Shown in pieces: positions 16,999 to 25,715 of a DNA stretch of 64,000 nt (its first letter is position 1; every line of letters starts with the position of its first letter). Location of the stretch: the NCBI RefSeq assembly GCF_013423485.1, contig NZ_JABFFR010000040.1:1-64000 (forward strand). The letters are read 5' to 3'. The notes beneath the pieces are model-generated. The model worked only from the letters and a program-made list of their open reading frames with translations, did no database searches and was not told the origin of the DNA. The position numbers were made by a program, and so were the translations under genes. The DNA comes from Azospirillum oleiclasticum (GTDB lineage: Bacteria > Pseudomonadota > Alphaproteobacteria > Azospirillales > Azospirillaceae).

Positions 16999-17625
16999 AT
17001 GGACTTCGACGCCGCCTTCCGCCGCTGCCCTCTGGTCGCCATCCTGCGCGGCCTGCATCCGGACGAGGCCGTGGCCGTCGGCACGGCGCTGGTGGACGCC
17101 GGGATGACCGTCATCGAGGTGCCGCTGAACTCGCCGGAGCCGTTGCACAGCATCGCCGCCCTGGCCGACGCGCTGGCCGGACGCGCCATCGTCGGCGCCG
17201 GCACGGTGATGAGCGCCGACGACGTGCGCGAGGTGTCGTCCGCCGGCGGCCGGCTGATCGTCACGCCGCACGCCGACACCGCGGTGATCCGGGCCGCCAA
17301 GACCGCCGAGCTGACCTGCGTGCCCGGCGTCGCCACCCCGACGGAGGCCTTCGCGGCACTCGCCGCCGGTGCCGACGCCCTGAAGCTGTTCCCGGCGGAG
17401 GCGATCCCGCCCAAGGTGGTGAAGGCGCTGCTCGCGGTGCTGCCGGCGGGCACGCGGCTGCTTCCGGTGGGCGGCGTCGCGCCGGAGACCATGGCGGGCT
17501 ATGTGGAGGCCGGGGCCGCCGGCTTCGGGCTGGGCAGCGGGCTGTACAAGCACGGGATGACGCCGGAGGAGGTCGGCACCCGCGCCGCCGCCTACATGAC
17601 CGCGTGGAAGGACCTCGGCCGATGA
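16999..17625 (+). CDS. dgoA: 2-Dehydro-3-deoxy-6-phosphogalactonate aldolase
   Basis: A 208-residue class I aldolase that splits KDPGal into pyruvate and glyceraldehyde-3-phosphate. Glu40 (MTVIEVPLNSP) is the catalytic acid and Lys129 (DALKLFPAE) the Schiff-base lysine. GAGTVMS, CVPGVATPTEAF and PVGGVAPE line the KDPG-aldolase-fold barrel. VPLNSP rather than the Eda-type sequence favours the galacto enzyme. It follows dgoK by 11 bp and overlaps gnd by ATGA. Confidence 0.94.
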   Translation: MDFDAAFRRCPLVAILRGLHPDEAVAVGTALVDAGMTVIEVPLNSPEPLHSIAALADALAGRAIVGAGTVMSADDVREVSSAGGRLIVTPHADTAVIRAAKTAELTCVPGVATPTEAFAALAAGADALKLFPAEAIPPKVVKALLAVLPAGTRLLPVGGVAPETMAGYVEAGAAGFGLGSGLYKHGMTPEEVGTRAAAYMTAWKDLGR

Positions 17626-19031
17626 CCGCGGTCGCCGACATCGCCGTGGTCGGACTGGGGGTGATGGGGCGCAACCTCGCCGCCAACCTCGCCGACCATG
17701 GCGTCACGGTGGCCGGGTTCGATCGCGACGCCGGGCGCGTCGCCGCCTTCGCCGACGCGGTTCCGCGCGCCGTCCCCTGCGCCACGCTGGATGCGCTCGC
17801 CCCGGCGCTGAAGGGGCCGCGGGCCGCCCTGATGATGGTGCCGGCGGGACCGGCGGTGGACGAGTTGATCGCCGCGCTGGCGCCGCGGCTCGCCCCCGGC
17901 GACATCCTGATCGACGGCGGCAACTCCCACTTCCAGGACACCCGCCGCCGCGCCGCCGCACTCCAGGGCACCGGCATCGATTATGTCGGGCTCGGCGTGT
18001 CGGGCGGCGAGGAGGGGGCGCGGCACGGCCCCTCGCTGATGGCCGGGGCGACCGCGGCGGCGTCCGCGCGCATCGCGCCGATGCTGACCGCCATCGCCGC
18101 GCGCACGGAGGCGGGTGAGGCCTGCTTCGCCCGCGTCGGCCCCGACGGTGCCGGGCATTTCGTGAAGACGCTGCACAACGGCATCGAGTACGCCGACATG
18201 CAGCTCATCGCCGAGGCGTACCACCTGCTCCGCCACGGCGCCGGCCTTCCCCTGCCGCGCATCGCCGAGGCCTTCGCCGCCTGGAACGCGGGCGAGCTTG
18301 GCTCCTACCTCACCGAGATCACCGTCGCCATCCTCGGCCGCCAGGATGGCGAGACCGGGCAACCGATGCTGGACGTGATCCTCGACGCGGCCGGGCAGAA
18401 GGGCACCGGCGGCTGGGCGTCCAACACCGCGCTGGATCTCGGCATGCCCGCCCCCACTATCGCGGAGGCGGTGCACGCCCGCTGCCTGTCCGCCCTGAAG
18501 GAAGAGCGCGTGCGCGCCGCAATGCCGCGCCCTGCGGCACCGCTGCCCGGAACCGACGGACCGGACTTCGTACGCGCGGTGGGCGACGCCCTGCTGGGCG
18601 GGCGCATCGCGGTGTACGCGCAGGGCTTCGCGGTGATGAACGCGGCGCGTACGGCCTTCGGCTGGGACATGGATCTGGCCGGCGTGGCGTCGGTCTGGCG
18701 GGCCGGCTGCATCATCCGCGCCCGCCTGATCGGCCGCATCCTGACGGCGCTCCGCCGCGCGCCTGAGCTGCCGAACCTGCTGCTCGACCCGGACATCGCG
18801 GCGCTGGCGGACGGGGCGACGTCCGGCTGGCGCCGCGCCGTGGGCACCGCGGTGGCCGGCGGCGTTCCCGTGCCGGCGATGGCCTCGGCGCTCGCCTATT
18901 GGGACGGCTACCGGACGGAGCGGCTGTGGGCTGACATGATCCAGGCGCAGCGCGACTTCTTCGGCGCACACGGCTACCGGCGCACCGACCGGCCGGGCAG
19001 CTTCCACACGGACTGGACGGCCGCGTCATGA
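17622..19031 (+). CDS. gnd: 6-Phosphogluconate dehydrogenase (decarboxylating)
   Basis: A 469-residue enzyme, full length for the NADP-dependent Gnd family. It oxidises 6-phosphogluconate to ribulose-5-phosphate and CO2. It has a Rossmann start (IAVVGLGVMGRNLAANLADHG), the arginine-bearing NADP loop GFDRDAGR, the substrate loop GVSGGEEGARHGPS, the catalytic lysine in FVKTLHNGIEYADMQL, and the C-terminal tail RTDRPGSFHTDW that reaches the partner subunit. ATG 17622 overlaps the dgoA stop. Its place in a galactonate operon is unusual and pairs with the next gene. Confidence 0.95.
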   Translation: MTAVADIAVVGLGVMGRNLAANLADHGVTVAGFDRDAGRVAAFADAVPRAVPCATLDALAPALKGPRAALMMVPAGPAVDELIAALAPRLAPGDILIDGGNSHFQDTRRRAAALQGTGIDYVGLGVSGGEEGARHGPSLMAGATAAASARIAPMLTAIAARTEAGEACFARVGPDGAGHFVKTLHNGIEYADMQLIAEAYHLLRHGAGLPLPRIAEAFAAWNAGELGSYLTEITVAILGRQDGETGQPMLDVILDAAGQKGTGGWASNTALDLGMPAPTIAEAVHARCLSALKEERVRAAMPRPAAPLPGTDGPDFVRAVGDALLGGRIAVYAQGFAVMNAARTAFGWDMDLAGVASVWRAGCIIRARLIGRILTALRRAPELPNLLLDPDIAALADGATSGWRRAVGTAVAGGVPVPAMASALAYWDGYRTERLWADMIQAQRDFFGAHGYRRTDRPGSFHTDWTAAS

Positions 19032-19522
19032 TCGTGCTGGTGATGGGCGTCAGCGGCAGCGGCAAGAGCACCGTCGGCCTGCGCCTCGCGGAACGGCTGG
19101 ACGCGACCTTCCTGGAGGCGGATGAGTTCCATCCTCCCGCCAACATCGCCAAGATGGCCGGCGGCGTGGCGTTGACCGACGAGGACCGCTGGCCCTGGCT
19201 GGACGCGCTGGCTGACGGCATCCGGCAGGCGCGGGAGGGCGGGCGCACGGTCGTGGTCGCCTGCTCGGCCCTGAAGCAGGTGTACCGGGACCGGTTGCTG
19301 GCCGGTCAGGACGGGGATGCGCACATCGTGCATCTGGCGGGCGAGCCGACGCTGATCGCCGAACGCATGGCGGCCCGCAGCGACCATTTCATGCCCCCCT
19401 CGCTGCTCGCCACCCAGATCGCGACCCTGGAATCGCCTGCGGACGCGGTGACCATCGACATCACCGCCCCGCCCGACAGGCTGGTGGAAACGATCCTGCA
19501 CAGTCTGGCGCCAGTGCGTTAG
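19028..19522 (+). CDS. gntK: Gluconokinase
   Basis: A 164-residue P-loop kinase that makes 6-phosphogluconate from gluconate and ATP. It shows Walker A GVSGSGKSTVG, the substrate segment FLEADEFHPPANIAKMAGG, LTDEDRWPWLDAL and VVACSALKQVYRDRL. The length matches GntK/IdnK. It starts within an ATGA overlap with gnd, so kinase and dehydrogenase form a coupled gluconate-to-pentose-phosphate pair at the operon's end. Confidence 0.96.
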   Translation: MIVLVMGVSGSGKSTVGLRLAERLDATFLEADEFHPPANIAKMAGGVALTDEDRWPWLDALADGIRQAREGGRTVVVACSALKQVYRDRLLAGQDGDAHIVHLAGEPTLIAERMAARSDHFMPPSLLATQIATLESPADAVTIDITAPPDRLVETILHSLAPVR

Positions 19523-19544
19523 GGTGCCGGCCCGGCTCGTCTCG

Positions 19545-19775
19545 TCACCCGAGGAACAGCCCGACGATCCCCATCACGAAGCCGCCGACCGTCAGCCCCA
19601 GCCCCAGCCACTCGACCCAGCCGCGCTCCGCTCTCGCGCCGGTGGTCCTGCCGGGCTCGGCCGGCGTCGTCAACGCGCCGGGACCGGCCGCGCGTTGCGG
19701 TCCGCTCCCGCCTGCCAGCACAAGCACAAGCCCGATCGACGCCACAACCGTTCCCGCGATCAACCAACCATTCAT
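19545..19775 (-). CDS. Small two-helix membrane protein
   Basis: A 76-residue protein. An N-terminal helix (WLIAGTVVASIGLVLVLAGG) is followed by a polar Ala/Pro/Arg linker and a second helix (WLGLGLTVGGFVMGIVGLFLG) that runs to the C-terminus. It lies convergent to gntK with 22 bp between stops. ATG 19775 starts just before the first helix; a GTG at 19793 would add six residues. The two-helix layout and lack of other motifs give no function. Confidence 0.55.
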   Translation of the reverse strand: MNGWLIAGTVVASIGLVLVLAGGSGPQRAAGPGALTTPAEPGRTTGARAERGWVEWLGLGLTVGGFVMGIVGLFLG

Positions 19776-19972
19776 GCGTCGCACCGGAGCCACCCGCCGC
19801 TGATGTCACCCGCGGCGGTGGCATGATCATGCGATCGATGCGCGCGGTCAAGCGTGGCGCGACGAACCGCACCCTTGCGAAGGTAAGAGGCAAAGATCGC
19901 TGGAATCCGCAAGAACCGGTTGTTATGATCGCCCCTAATTCTGGCAGGGAACCGTTCCCGGAGCATCCGATA

Positions 19973-20359
19973 GTGAGCAAGACCGTAATCGTCGTCGATG
20001 ACAGCCGGCTGTCACGCATGCATGTCCGTGGGATGATTCTTCGCAGTCAACCGGATTGGACGGTGATCGAGGCCGGCAACAGTGACGAACTTTTTGCACG
20101 TCTAGCCGAAAGTGATATACAGATTGCCATAATCGATTTCAACATGCCAGGCGCCAACGGGATCGAAGCGGCGACCCGCCTGCGCGCCGAGCGGCCGGAG
20201 ATCGACCTGGCGATCATCACCGCCAATGGCCAGGACTCCGTCGTCGCCGGCATCCGCGCGCTGGGCGCCGCCTTCATGCCGAAGCCGCTCGACGAGCAAC
20301 AGGTCATGCGCTTCCTCGCCTCCACCAACCTGCCGAAGCGCCGGCGCACGGCACCCTGA
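19973..20359 (+). CDS. CheY-like stand-alone receiver protein
   Basis: A 128-residue single receiver domain, the first gene of the chemosensory operon. Acidic pair Asp9/Asp10 (VVDDSRLS), phospho-acceptor Asp55 (IIDFNMPG), Thr83 (ITANG) and Lys104 (MPKPL) are all present, so it should be phosphorylated. No output domain. GTG 19973 is preferred: it starts right at the first beta strand and has CGGAG about 10 bases upstream, while the in-frame ATGs at 19823 and 19925 would add residues with no receiver fold. It is one of two CheY-type proteins in the cluster. Confidence 0.88.
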   Translation: MSKTVIVVDDSRLSRMHVRGMILRSQPDWTVIEAGNSDELFARLAESDIQIAIIDFNMPGANGIEAATRLRAERPEIDLAIITANGQDSVVAGIRALGAAFMPKPLDEQQVMRFLASTNLPKRRRTAP

Positions 20360-20406
20360 CGCCATCGCGGCGCAGGCAAGGGACAACCAGGACAGAGGGG
20401 GCCGCG

Positions 20407-22332
20407 ATGGCGCTGGTGAAGAAGACACGCATCGACACGGCCACGGCCTCGACCGCCGCCCCTCCGGCGGAACCGGCGGCTCCGCCGCCGCCCTCGGGCG
20501 CCGCGCGGCGCCGTGCCCGCAACCATGGCCGCCGGCGCAAGGCGGCGGAACGGATCGCCGCGGCCGCGGGCGAGTTGGCCGGTGGCGTGGCGGAGGCGGC
20601 GGCCGCCGCCACCTCCCTGCGCAAGTCGATGGAGATCATCGCCGCCGGCGCGGAAGAGGCGGCGGCCGCGACCCAGCAGTCGGACCGGATGATCCGCCGC
20701 GCCACGACGCTGATCAACGCGGCCCGCGACTCCGCCCAGGCCTCCGTCACCCGGATCGACGCGTTGCAGGCCGTGGTGAAGGACGTCGGGGCCCGCATCG
20801 TCACGGCGGTCGAGGGCATCAACCGCGCTTCCGAACGGCAGGATGCCGCCGTTGCGCTGGTGCGCGACCTGGAGCGCCACGTCGCCGACATCGGCCGCAT
20901 CGTCCAGGACGTGGCGGGCATCGCCGATCAGACCAATCTGCTGGCGCTCAACGCCGCGATCGAGGCGGCCCGTGCCGGCGAGGCCGGGAAGGGCTTCGCC
21001 GTGGTCGCCGACGAGGTGCAGGCGCTGGCCGACCGGTCCGAGCGCTCGACGCACGAGATCCAGGGGATGGTCGGCCGCATCCAGGAGATCGGCCACGGCA
21101 TCGTCGAGGACATCGTGGCCGCCGCCGGGGCGGCGAAGGCCGACGTGGAACGGGGCCGCGGCATCGGGGCGCTGCTCGACCGGCTCAGCACCGACATGGC
21201 CGACATCACCCGGGGCGCCCAGGACACCATCCGCGCCGCGGCGGAAGCCGACCAGGCCGCCCGCGAGGCGCAGCGCGGCGCCGAATCGATCGCCGCCGCC
21301 GCGGAGGAGCAGTCCGCGGCCAGCGAACAGGCGCTGAAGACGGTCGGGCAGCAGGCCCAGGCACTCGCCCAGTGCGAGCAGTCCGCGGCGGCGCTGGCCC
21401 GCATGGCCGACGACATCGACGACGGCGGCAGCGCCGCCGACGCCGCCGCCGAGGTGGCGTCGGCCGCCGAGCAGTTGTCCGCCGCCATCGAGGAGATCAA
21501 CCGCGGCGCGGCCGAGATCATGAGCGCCATCGGCCAGATCGCGCGCGGGGCGGAAACCCAGATGGCCGCGACCCAGCAGTCCGCCGGCGCGGTGACCCAG
21601 ATCGAGGCCAGCGCCACCTTGAGCGTGGCCCGCGCCGAGAGCGCCATGGACCGCTGCGCCACCATGAGCCGATTGCTCGGCGAGACCGACGGGATGGTCG
21701 GGACGCTGGAAGCGGGGCTGAACCGCAATATGGACGGCACGCGCCGCAACCTGGACCAGATCACCGCGCTGGAGCAGGTCGGCCGCCGGATCGAGAAGGT
21801 GGTGGACACCATCACCGTGATCTCCATCCAGACCGGCATGCTGGCGGTCAGCGGCTCCATCGAGGCGGCGCGTGCGGGCGAGTTCGGGCACGGCTTCACG
21901 GTCGTCAGCACCGACATCCGCAACCTCGCCCGCGACGCGTCGGAGAACGCCGACCGCGTGAAGGACATCGTGCGTGCCATCCAGGACCAGGTCGGCCGCG
22001 TGCGCCGCGACCTGGAGGAGATCGGTGCGGGCTCGGCTCAGGACGGAGCCCGCTGTCACGAGGTGCGCGCGCAGATCCGGGCCGCCGACGCCGATCTGCG
22101 CCACGTGATCAGTGGCAGCCAGGCCATCGTCGATGGCGCCCAGGACGTGCTGCGGTCGGTGCGGGAGACGCAGACCAGCGTCGAGCAGATCGCCGCATCC
22201 GCCACCCAGGCCAGCCGGGCGTCGGCGGAAGCGGCCACCGCTGCGCGCGAGCAGGCGAAGGGCGCCGAGGAGCTGGCCATCGCCATCGAGGAGATCGCCG
22301 CGATGGCCGACGAGCTGCAGGAAGCCGCCTGA
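20407..22332 (+). CDS. Soluble chemoreceptor with two MCP signalling tips (DosM-like layout)
   Basis: A 641-residue protein with no membrane helix, HAMP or recognisable sensor domain. A Pro/Ala and Arg-rich head (1-45) leads into coiled coil. A canonical tip lies at about 170-205 (IADQTNLLALNAAIEAARAG, then KGFAVVADEV). A second, exactly 300 residues later (about 468-505), is diverged: ISIQTGMLAVSGSIEAARAG, then HGFTVVSTDI. The AATQQS segments near 88 and 388 repeat with the same period, so the gene arose by internal duplication. Vibrio cholerae DosM, a receptor with two signalling domains, links two CheA/CheW layers in a cytoplasmic array; the same role is inferred here. GAGGGGG precedes the ATG. 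It lies 47 bp after the receiver gene and 21 bp before cheW. Confidence 0.93.
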   Translation: MALVKKTRIDTATASTAAPPAEPAAPPPPSGAARRRARNHGRRRKAAERIAAAAGELAGGVAEAAAAATSLRKSMEIIAAGAEEAAAATQQSDRMIRRATTLINAARDSAQASVTRIDALQAVVKDVGARIVTAVEGINRASERQDAAVALVRDLERHVADIGRIVQDVAGIADQTNLLALNAAIEAARAGEAGKGFAVVADEVQALADRSERSTHEIQGMVGRIQEIGHGIVEDIVAAAGAAKADVERGRGIGALLDRLSTDMADITRGAQDTIRAAAEADQAAREAQRGAESIAAAAEEQSAASEQALKTVGQQAQALAQCEQSAAALARMADDIDDGGSAADAAAEVASAAEQLSAAIEEINRGAAEIMSAIGQIARGAETQMAATQQSAGAVTQIEASATLSVARAESAMDRCATMSRLLGETDGMVGTLEAGLNRNMDGTRRNLDQITALEQVGRRIEKVVDTITVISIQTGMLAVSGSIEAARAGEFGHGFTVVSTDIRNLARDASENADRVKDIVRAIQDQVGRVRRDLEEIGAGSAQDGARCHEVRAQIRAADADLRHVISGSQAIVDGAQDVLRSVRETQTSVEQIAASATQASRASAEAATAAREQAKGAEELAIAIEEIAAMADELQEAA

Positions 22333-22353
22333 CCGGCGGGCCGGGAGACGCCG

Positions 22354-23967
22354 ATGGAGCCCGCCCCCACGCCGATCGCCGATCCGGCCGCCCCCGGCCG
22401 CTTCGTCACCAGCCGCTTCGTCACCGTCCGAGCCGCCGGGCTGCGGCTGGCCGTGCCGATGGCCGAGGTCGCCGAAATCGTCCGCCCGCCCGAGCTGGTG
22501 CCGGTGCCCCTGGCCCCGCCCAGCCTTCTGGGACTGGCGCGGCGCCGAGGCGTAGCGCTGCCGGTGATCGGGCTGGCGCACCTGCTGGGGCTGCCCGGCA
22601 CCGATGACGCCCCGGCGGCACGGCTGGTGATCGTCCGGCATCTGGGACAACCCGTGGCGTTGGCGGTCGATGGGCTGGCCGGCACGATCGACGCGCCGCC
22701 CGGCCGGCTGACGCCGATCGTCGCAATCGGGGACTCGGGTCGGGACTCGGACGACGACACGCCCGAGGTGGATCCGGCCCTGCTCCTCGGCATCTTGGAG
22801 CCGGGGGATGGCACCGCGGCGGTGCCGGTGCTGGACACGGCGGCGGCCATCGAACGCGACTTCCGCGACCTCGGCCGCGCGGCACCCGCCGCCGTGGTCA
22901 CCGGTGCCGCCACCGCCATCCAGGCCGCTCTCCCGGCGACCGGGTCCGACCTGAGACGCCTCGTCTGTTTCGAAGTCGCCGGGCAGGAGTTCGCGCTTCC
23001 CGTCGAGCGGGTGCGGGAGGTGGTGCCGCTCGCCCAGTCGGTGACGCGGGTGCCGCGCGCCAAGCCGCACCTGCTGGGGGTCGCCACGCTGCGCGGCGGC
23101 CTGTTGCCGCTGGTTGGCCTGCGCGAGCTGTTCGCGCTCGACGACGGCAACGCACAGCGACGGTCACGGGTCGTGGTGGTGCGCGCGACCGACGGTGCCG
23201 CCCCCGTCGGGGTGGTGGTCGATGCGGTGCGGGAGATCCTGCGGGTGGAGTCCGGGCTGATCGGCCCGGTGCCGCCGCTGCTGGCCCGCGACACCGCCTT
23301 CGAGGACCTGGACGGCATCGCCCGGCTGGACGGTGGCCGGCGGCTGGTCTCGGTCCTGTCGGCCGAACGCCTGTTCCGCCACGGCGCCGTGCTCGCCGGT
23401 GCCGGTGATGCGGAGGAGGACGCCATGACCGACGGCGGCGCGCGCACCGACGCGGCGGCGGAAACCCACCTCGTCGTCCACATGGCCGGGGCGGACTACG
23501 CGCTTCCCATCGGAACGGTGCAGGAGGTCCTGCGCCCACCGGCGTCGCTGACGCCGCTGCCGGGCGCGCCGTACTTCGTGGACGGCATCATGACCATACG
23601 GGGGTCCGTGCTGCCCGTCGTCTCGCCACGGCGGCTGCTGCGGCTGTCCGGCGGGACCACCGGCGACCGGCCGCGGATCGTCACGGTGGCGATGGGGGAC
23701 GCGCGGATCGGCCTTTTGGTGGACGGTATCGCCGGCATCCTGCGCATTCCCGCCGCGGCCATCGAGCCGGCCCCGGTCCTGTCGTCGGCGCAGGCGCGGC
23801 TGATCGGGCGGGTCGCGGCGCTCGACGGGCGGCAGCGCACGGTGCTGCTGCTCGACACGGCCCAGCTGCTGGACCTTGACGGGCTGGCGGCGCTGGCGGC
23901 GGCGACGCCCGATCCCGATCTTGATCTTGATCCGGGGGCCGAGCCGGAGGCCGCGGGCGCCGCATGA
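22354..23967 (+). CDS. cheW: Triple CheW-domain scaffold protein
   Basis: A 537-residue protein made of three CheW folds: about 20-165 (RFVTVRAAGLRLAVPMAEVAE), 202-345 (RLVCFEVAGQEFALPVERVRE) and 372-515 (HLVVHMAGADYALPIGTVQEV). Domains 2 and 3 keep the GVATLRGGLLPLV / GIMTIRGSVLPVV strand typical of CheW; domain 1 has LARRRGVALPVI instead and looks the most diverged. CheW couples receptors to CheA. Three domains in one chain could bridge several receptor or kinase subunits. GGGAGA is upstream of ATG. The stop overlaps cheB by 4 bp. Confidence 0.92.
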   Translation: MEPAPTPIADPAAPGRFVTSRFVTVRAAGLRLAVPMAEVAEIVRPPELVPVPLAPPSLLGLARRRGVALPVIGLAHLLGLPGTDDAPAARLVIVRHLGQPVALAVDGLAGTIDAPPGRLTPIVAIGDSGRDSDDDTPEVDPALLLGILEPGDGTAAVPVLDTAAAIERDFRDLGRAAPAAVVTGAATAIQAALPATGSDLRRLVCFEVAGQEFALPVERVREVVPLAQSVTRVPRAKPHLLGVATLRGGLLPLVGLRELFALDDGNAQRRSRVVVVRATDGAAPVGVVVDAVREILRVESGLIGPVPPLLARDTAFEDLDGIARLDGGRRLVSVLSAERLFRHGAVLAGAGDAEEDAMTDGGARTDAAAETHLVVHMAGADYALPIGTVQEVLRPPASLTPLPGAPYFVDGIMTIRGSVLPVVSPRRLLRLSGGTTGDRPRIVTVAMGDARIGLLVDGIAGILRIPAAAIEPAPVLSSAQARLIGRVAALDGRQRTVLLLDTAQLLDLDGLAALAAATPDPDLDLDPGAEPEAAGAA

Positions 23968-25070
23968 TCAAGGTGCTGGTGGTCGATGATTCCGCCCTGA
24001 TGCGGCGGCGCATCGCCGACATCCTGACCGGCGCCGGCTTCACCGTGGTCACCGCCGTGAATGGTGCGGACGCGCTGGAGCGGCTGGGCGCCGAGCGGCC
24101 GGACGTTGTGACTCTGGACATCACCATGCCCGGCATGGACGGGCTGGCCTGCCTTGACCGCATCATGGTGGAGCGCCCGACCCCCGTGGTCATGGTCTCC
24201 GCCCTGACCGCCGAGGGTGCGGACGTGACGCTGGAGGCGCTGCGGCTGGGTGCGGTGGAGGCGGTGCAGAAGCCGACCACCGGCGGTCCCGGCGCCATCG
24301 CCGACGAGCTGGTGGAGACCGTGCGCGCCGCCGCGGCGGCACGGCTGCGCCGCACCCGCAACCTCAGCCAGCGGCTGCGGCATGTGCGCTCGCGCATCGT
24401 CGGCACCGACTTCCTGGCCGAGCCGGCCGGGACGAGCGCTGCAGCCAAGGCTGACGGGCCGCCGGGGCTGGTGCTGGTCGGCGTGTCCACCGGTGGCCCC
24501 GGCACGTTGGAGGAGCTGCTGGCCGGCCTGCCCGCGGACTTCCCTTGGCCGGTGGTCGTCGCCCAGCACATGCCGGCCACCTTCACCGGCTCGCTCGCAC
24601 GCCGGCTCGACAGCATCGCGCCGCTGACGGTGGTGGAGGCGCTGCACCCGGCACAGCTGCAACCGGGGACCGTCCACATCGCCCGCGGCGGGGCCGATGT
24701 GGAGATCGTCCGGCGCGGCGGTCGCGTCGTCGTCACCCCGGTGCCGGCGCGTGCGGAGGGAACCTGGCATCCGAACGTCGACCGGCTGGTCGACAGCGCG
24801 CTCCGCGCCCTGCCGGCGGCGCGGCTGGTCGGGGTGCTGCTGACCGGCATGGGCGACGACGGCGCGCGCGCCATGGCGGACCTGAAGCAGGCTGGCGGCC
24901 GCACCATCGCGGAGTCCGAGGACAGCGCCGTGGTGTTCGGCATGCCGCGCGCGCTGATCGAACGGCAGGGCGCCAGCGCCGTGCTTCCCGCCGACCGCAT
25001 CGCGGCACGGCTGGCGGACTGGGCCGATGTCGACCCCGGGACGCGGCGCGTGACGCGCAGGAGGGACTGA
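23964..25070 (+). CDS. cheB: Receptor glutamate methylesterase CheB
   Basis: A 368-residue protein. The receiver domain has Asp52 (LDITMPGMDG) with VVDDSALMRR and VQKPT. A linker of about 45 residues leads to the esterase domain with catalytic Ser175 (GVSTGGPG), His202 (AQHMPATFTGSLARRL) and Asp298/299 (LTGMGDDGA). CheB removes methyl groups from receptor glutamates when phosphorylated by CheA. Together with CheR it makes methylation-based adaptation of the double-tip receptor plausible. It overlaps cheW by ATGA and the HEAT gene by TGATG. Confidence 0.96.
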   Translation: MIKVLVVDDSALMRRRIADILTGAGFTVVTAVNGADALERLGAERPDVVTLDITMPGMDGLACLDRIMVERPTPVVMVSALTAEGADVTLEALRLGAVEAVQKPTTGGPGAIADELVETVRAAAAARLRRTRNLSQRLRHVRSRIVGTDFLAEPAGTSAAAKADGPPGLVLVGVSTGGPGTLEELLAGLPADFPWPVVVAQHMPATFTGSLARRLDSIAPLTVVEALHPAQLQPGTVHIARGGADVEIVRRGGRVVVTPVPARAEGTWHPNVDRLVDSALRALPAARLVGVLLTGMGDDGARAMADLKQAGGRTIAESEDSAVVFGMPRALIERQGASAVLPADRIAARLADWADVDPGTRRVTRRRD

Positions 25071-25696
25071 TGGGGCTGGTGAAGGCCGGATCGAAGGGTA
25101 CGCTGGGCACCGCCCCGACCGGTGCGGCGGCCCCGGAGGATTGGACCGCCCTGCTGGAGCACGCGGACGCCGGCCATCGCCGCCACGCCGCGCAGGCGTT
25201 GGGCGACCGGCCGGACGCCGCCGCCACCCTGGCCGCGCGCCTGCCGCGCGAGCCGGACCCCGCCGTGCGCGAGGCGCTGCTGACCGCCCTGGTGCGCATC
25301 GGCAGCCCGGAGGCCGCCGCGGGCTTGGCGCCGATGCTGGCGAGCGAGGACGCGGGGCTGCGCAACGGGGCGCTGGAGAGCCTTCAGCAGATGCCGGTGG
25401 ACGCGGTCGAGCCGCAGATGGACGCGCTGGCCGGCAGTGACGATTCGGACCTGCGGATCTTCGCCGTGTTGCTCGCGGCCCGGCTGGGTCCGGCGGAACG
25501 CTCGGCCCGGCTGCACCAGGCGCTTGAACGCGACCCGCATGTCAATGTCGGCCTGACCGCCGCCGAGGCGGTGGCCGAGCTGGGCGACCCCGCGGCGCTG
25601 CCGGCGCTCGAAGCCTTCGCCGCGCGTTTCCCGGACGATCCGTGCGTCGCCTACACCGTCGATGCGGCCCGACGCCGCTTCCGCGGCGCCTCGTGA
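25070..25696 (+). CDS. HEAT-repeat protein within the che operon
   Basis: A 208-residue alpha-solenoid. Repeated helix pairs include DPAVREALLTALVRIGSPEAA, AGLRNGALESLQQMP, DLRIFAVLLAARLGP and NVGLTAAEAVAELGDPAALPAL. There are about five HEAT units after a 25-residue Gly/Ala-rich start. No enzyme motif. HEAT proteins act as protein-binding scaffolds; the place between cheB and cheR suggests it contacts array or adaptation components. Its ATG overlaps the cheB stop by one base, so expression is coupled. Confidence 0.85.
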   Translation: MGLVKAGSKGTLGTAPTGAAAPEDWTALLEHADAGHRRHAAQALGDRPDAAATLAARLPREPDPAVREALLTALVRIGSPEAAAGLAPMLASEDAGLRNGALESLQQMPVDAVEPQMDALAGSDDSDLRIFAVLLAARLGPAERSARLHQALERDPHVNVGLTAAEAVAELGDPAALPALEAFAARFPDDPCVAYTVDAARRRFRGAS

Positions 25697-25715
25697 AAGC
25701 CGAGGACCGATCCTC

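Noticed and set aside
20047..23070. A reading frame open for about 1000 codons on the minus strand
   Set aside because: It runs antisense through the receptor and triple-CheW genes. High GC in third positions suppresses stop codons; the product is Arg/Gly/His-rich low complexity with no domain.
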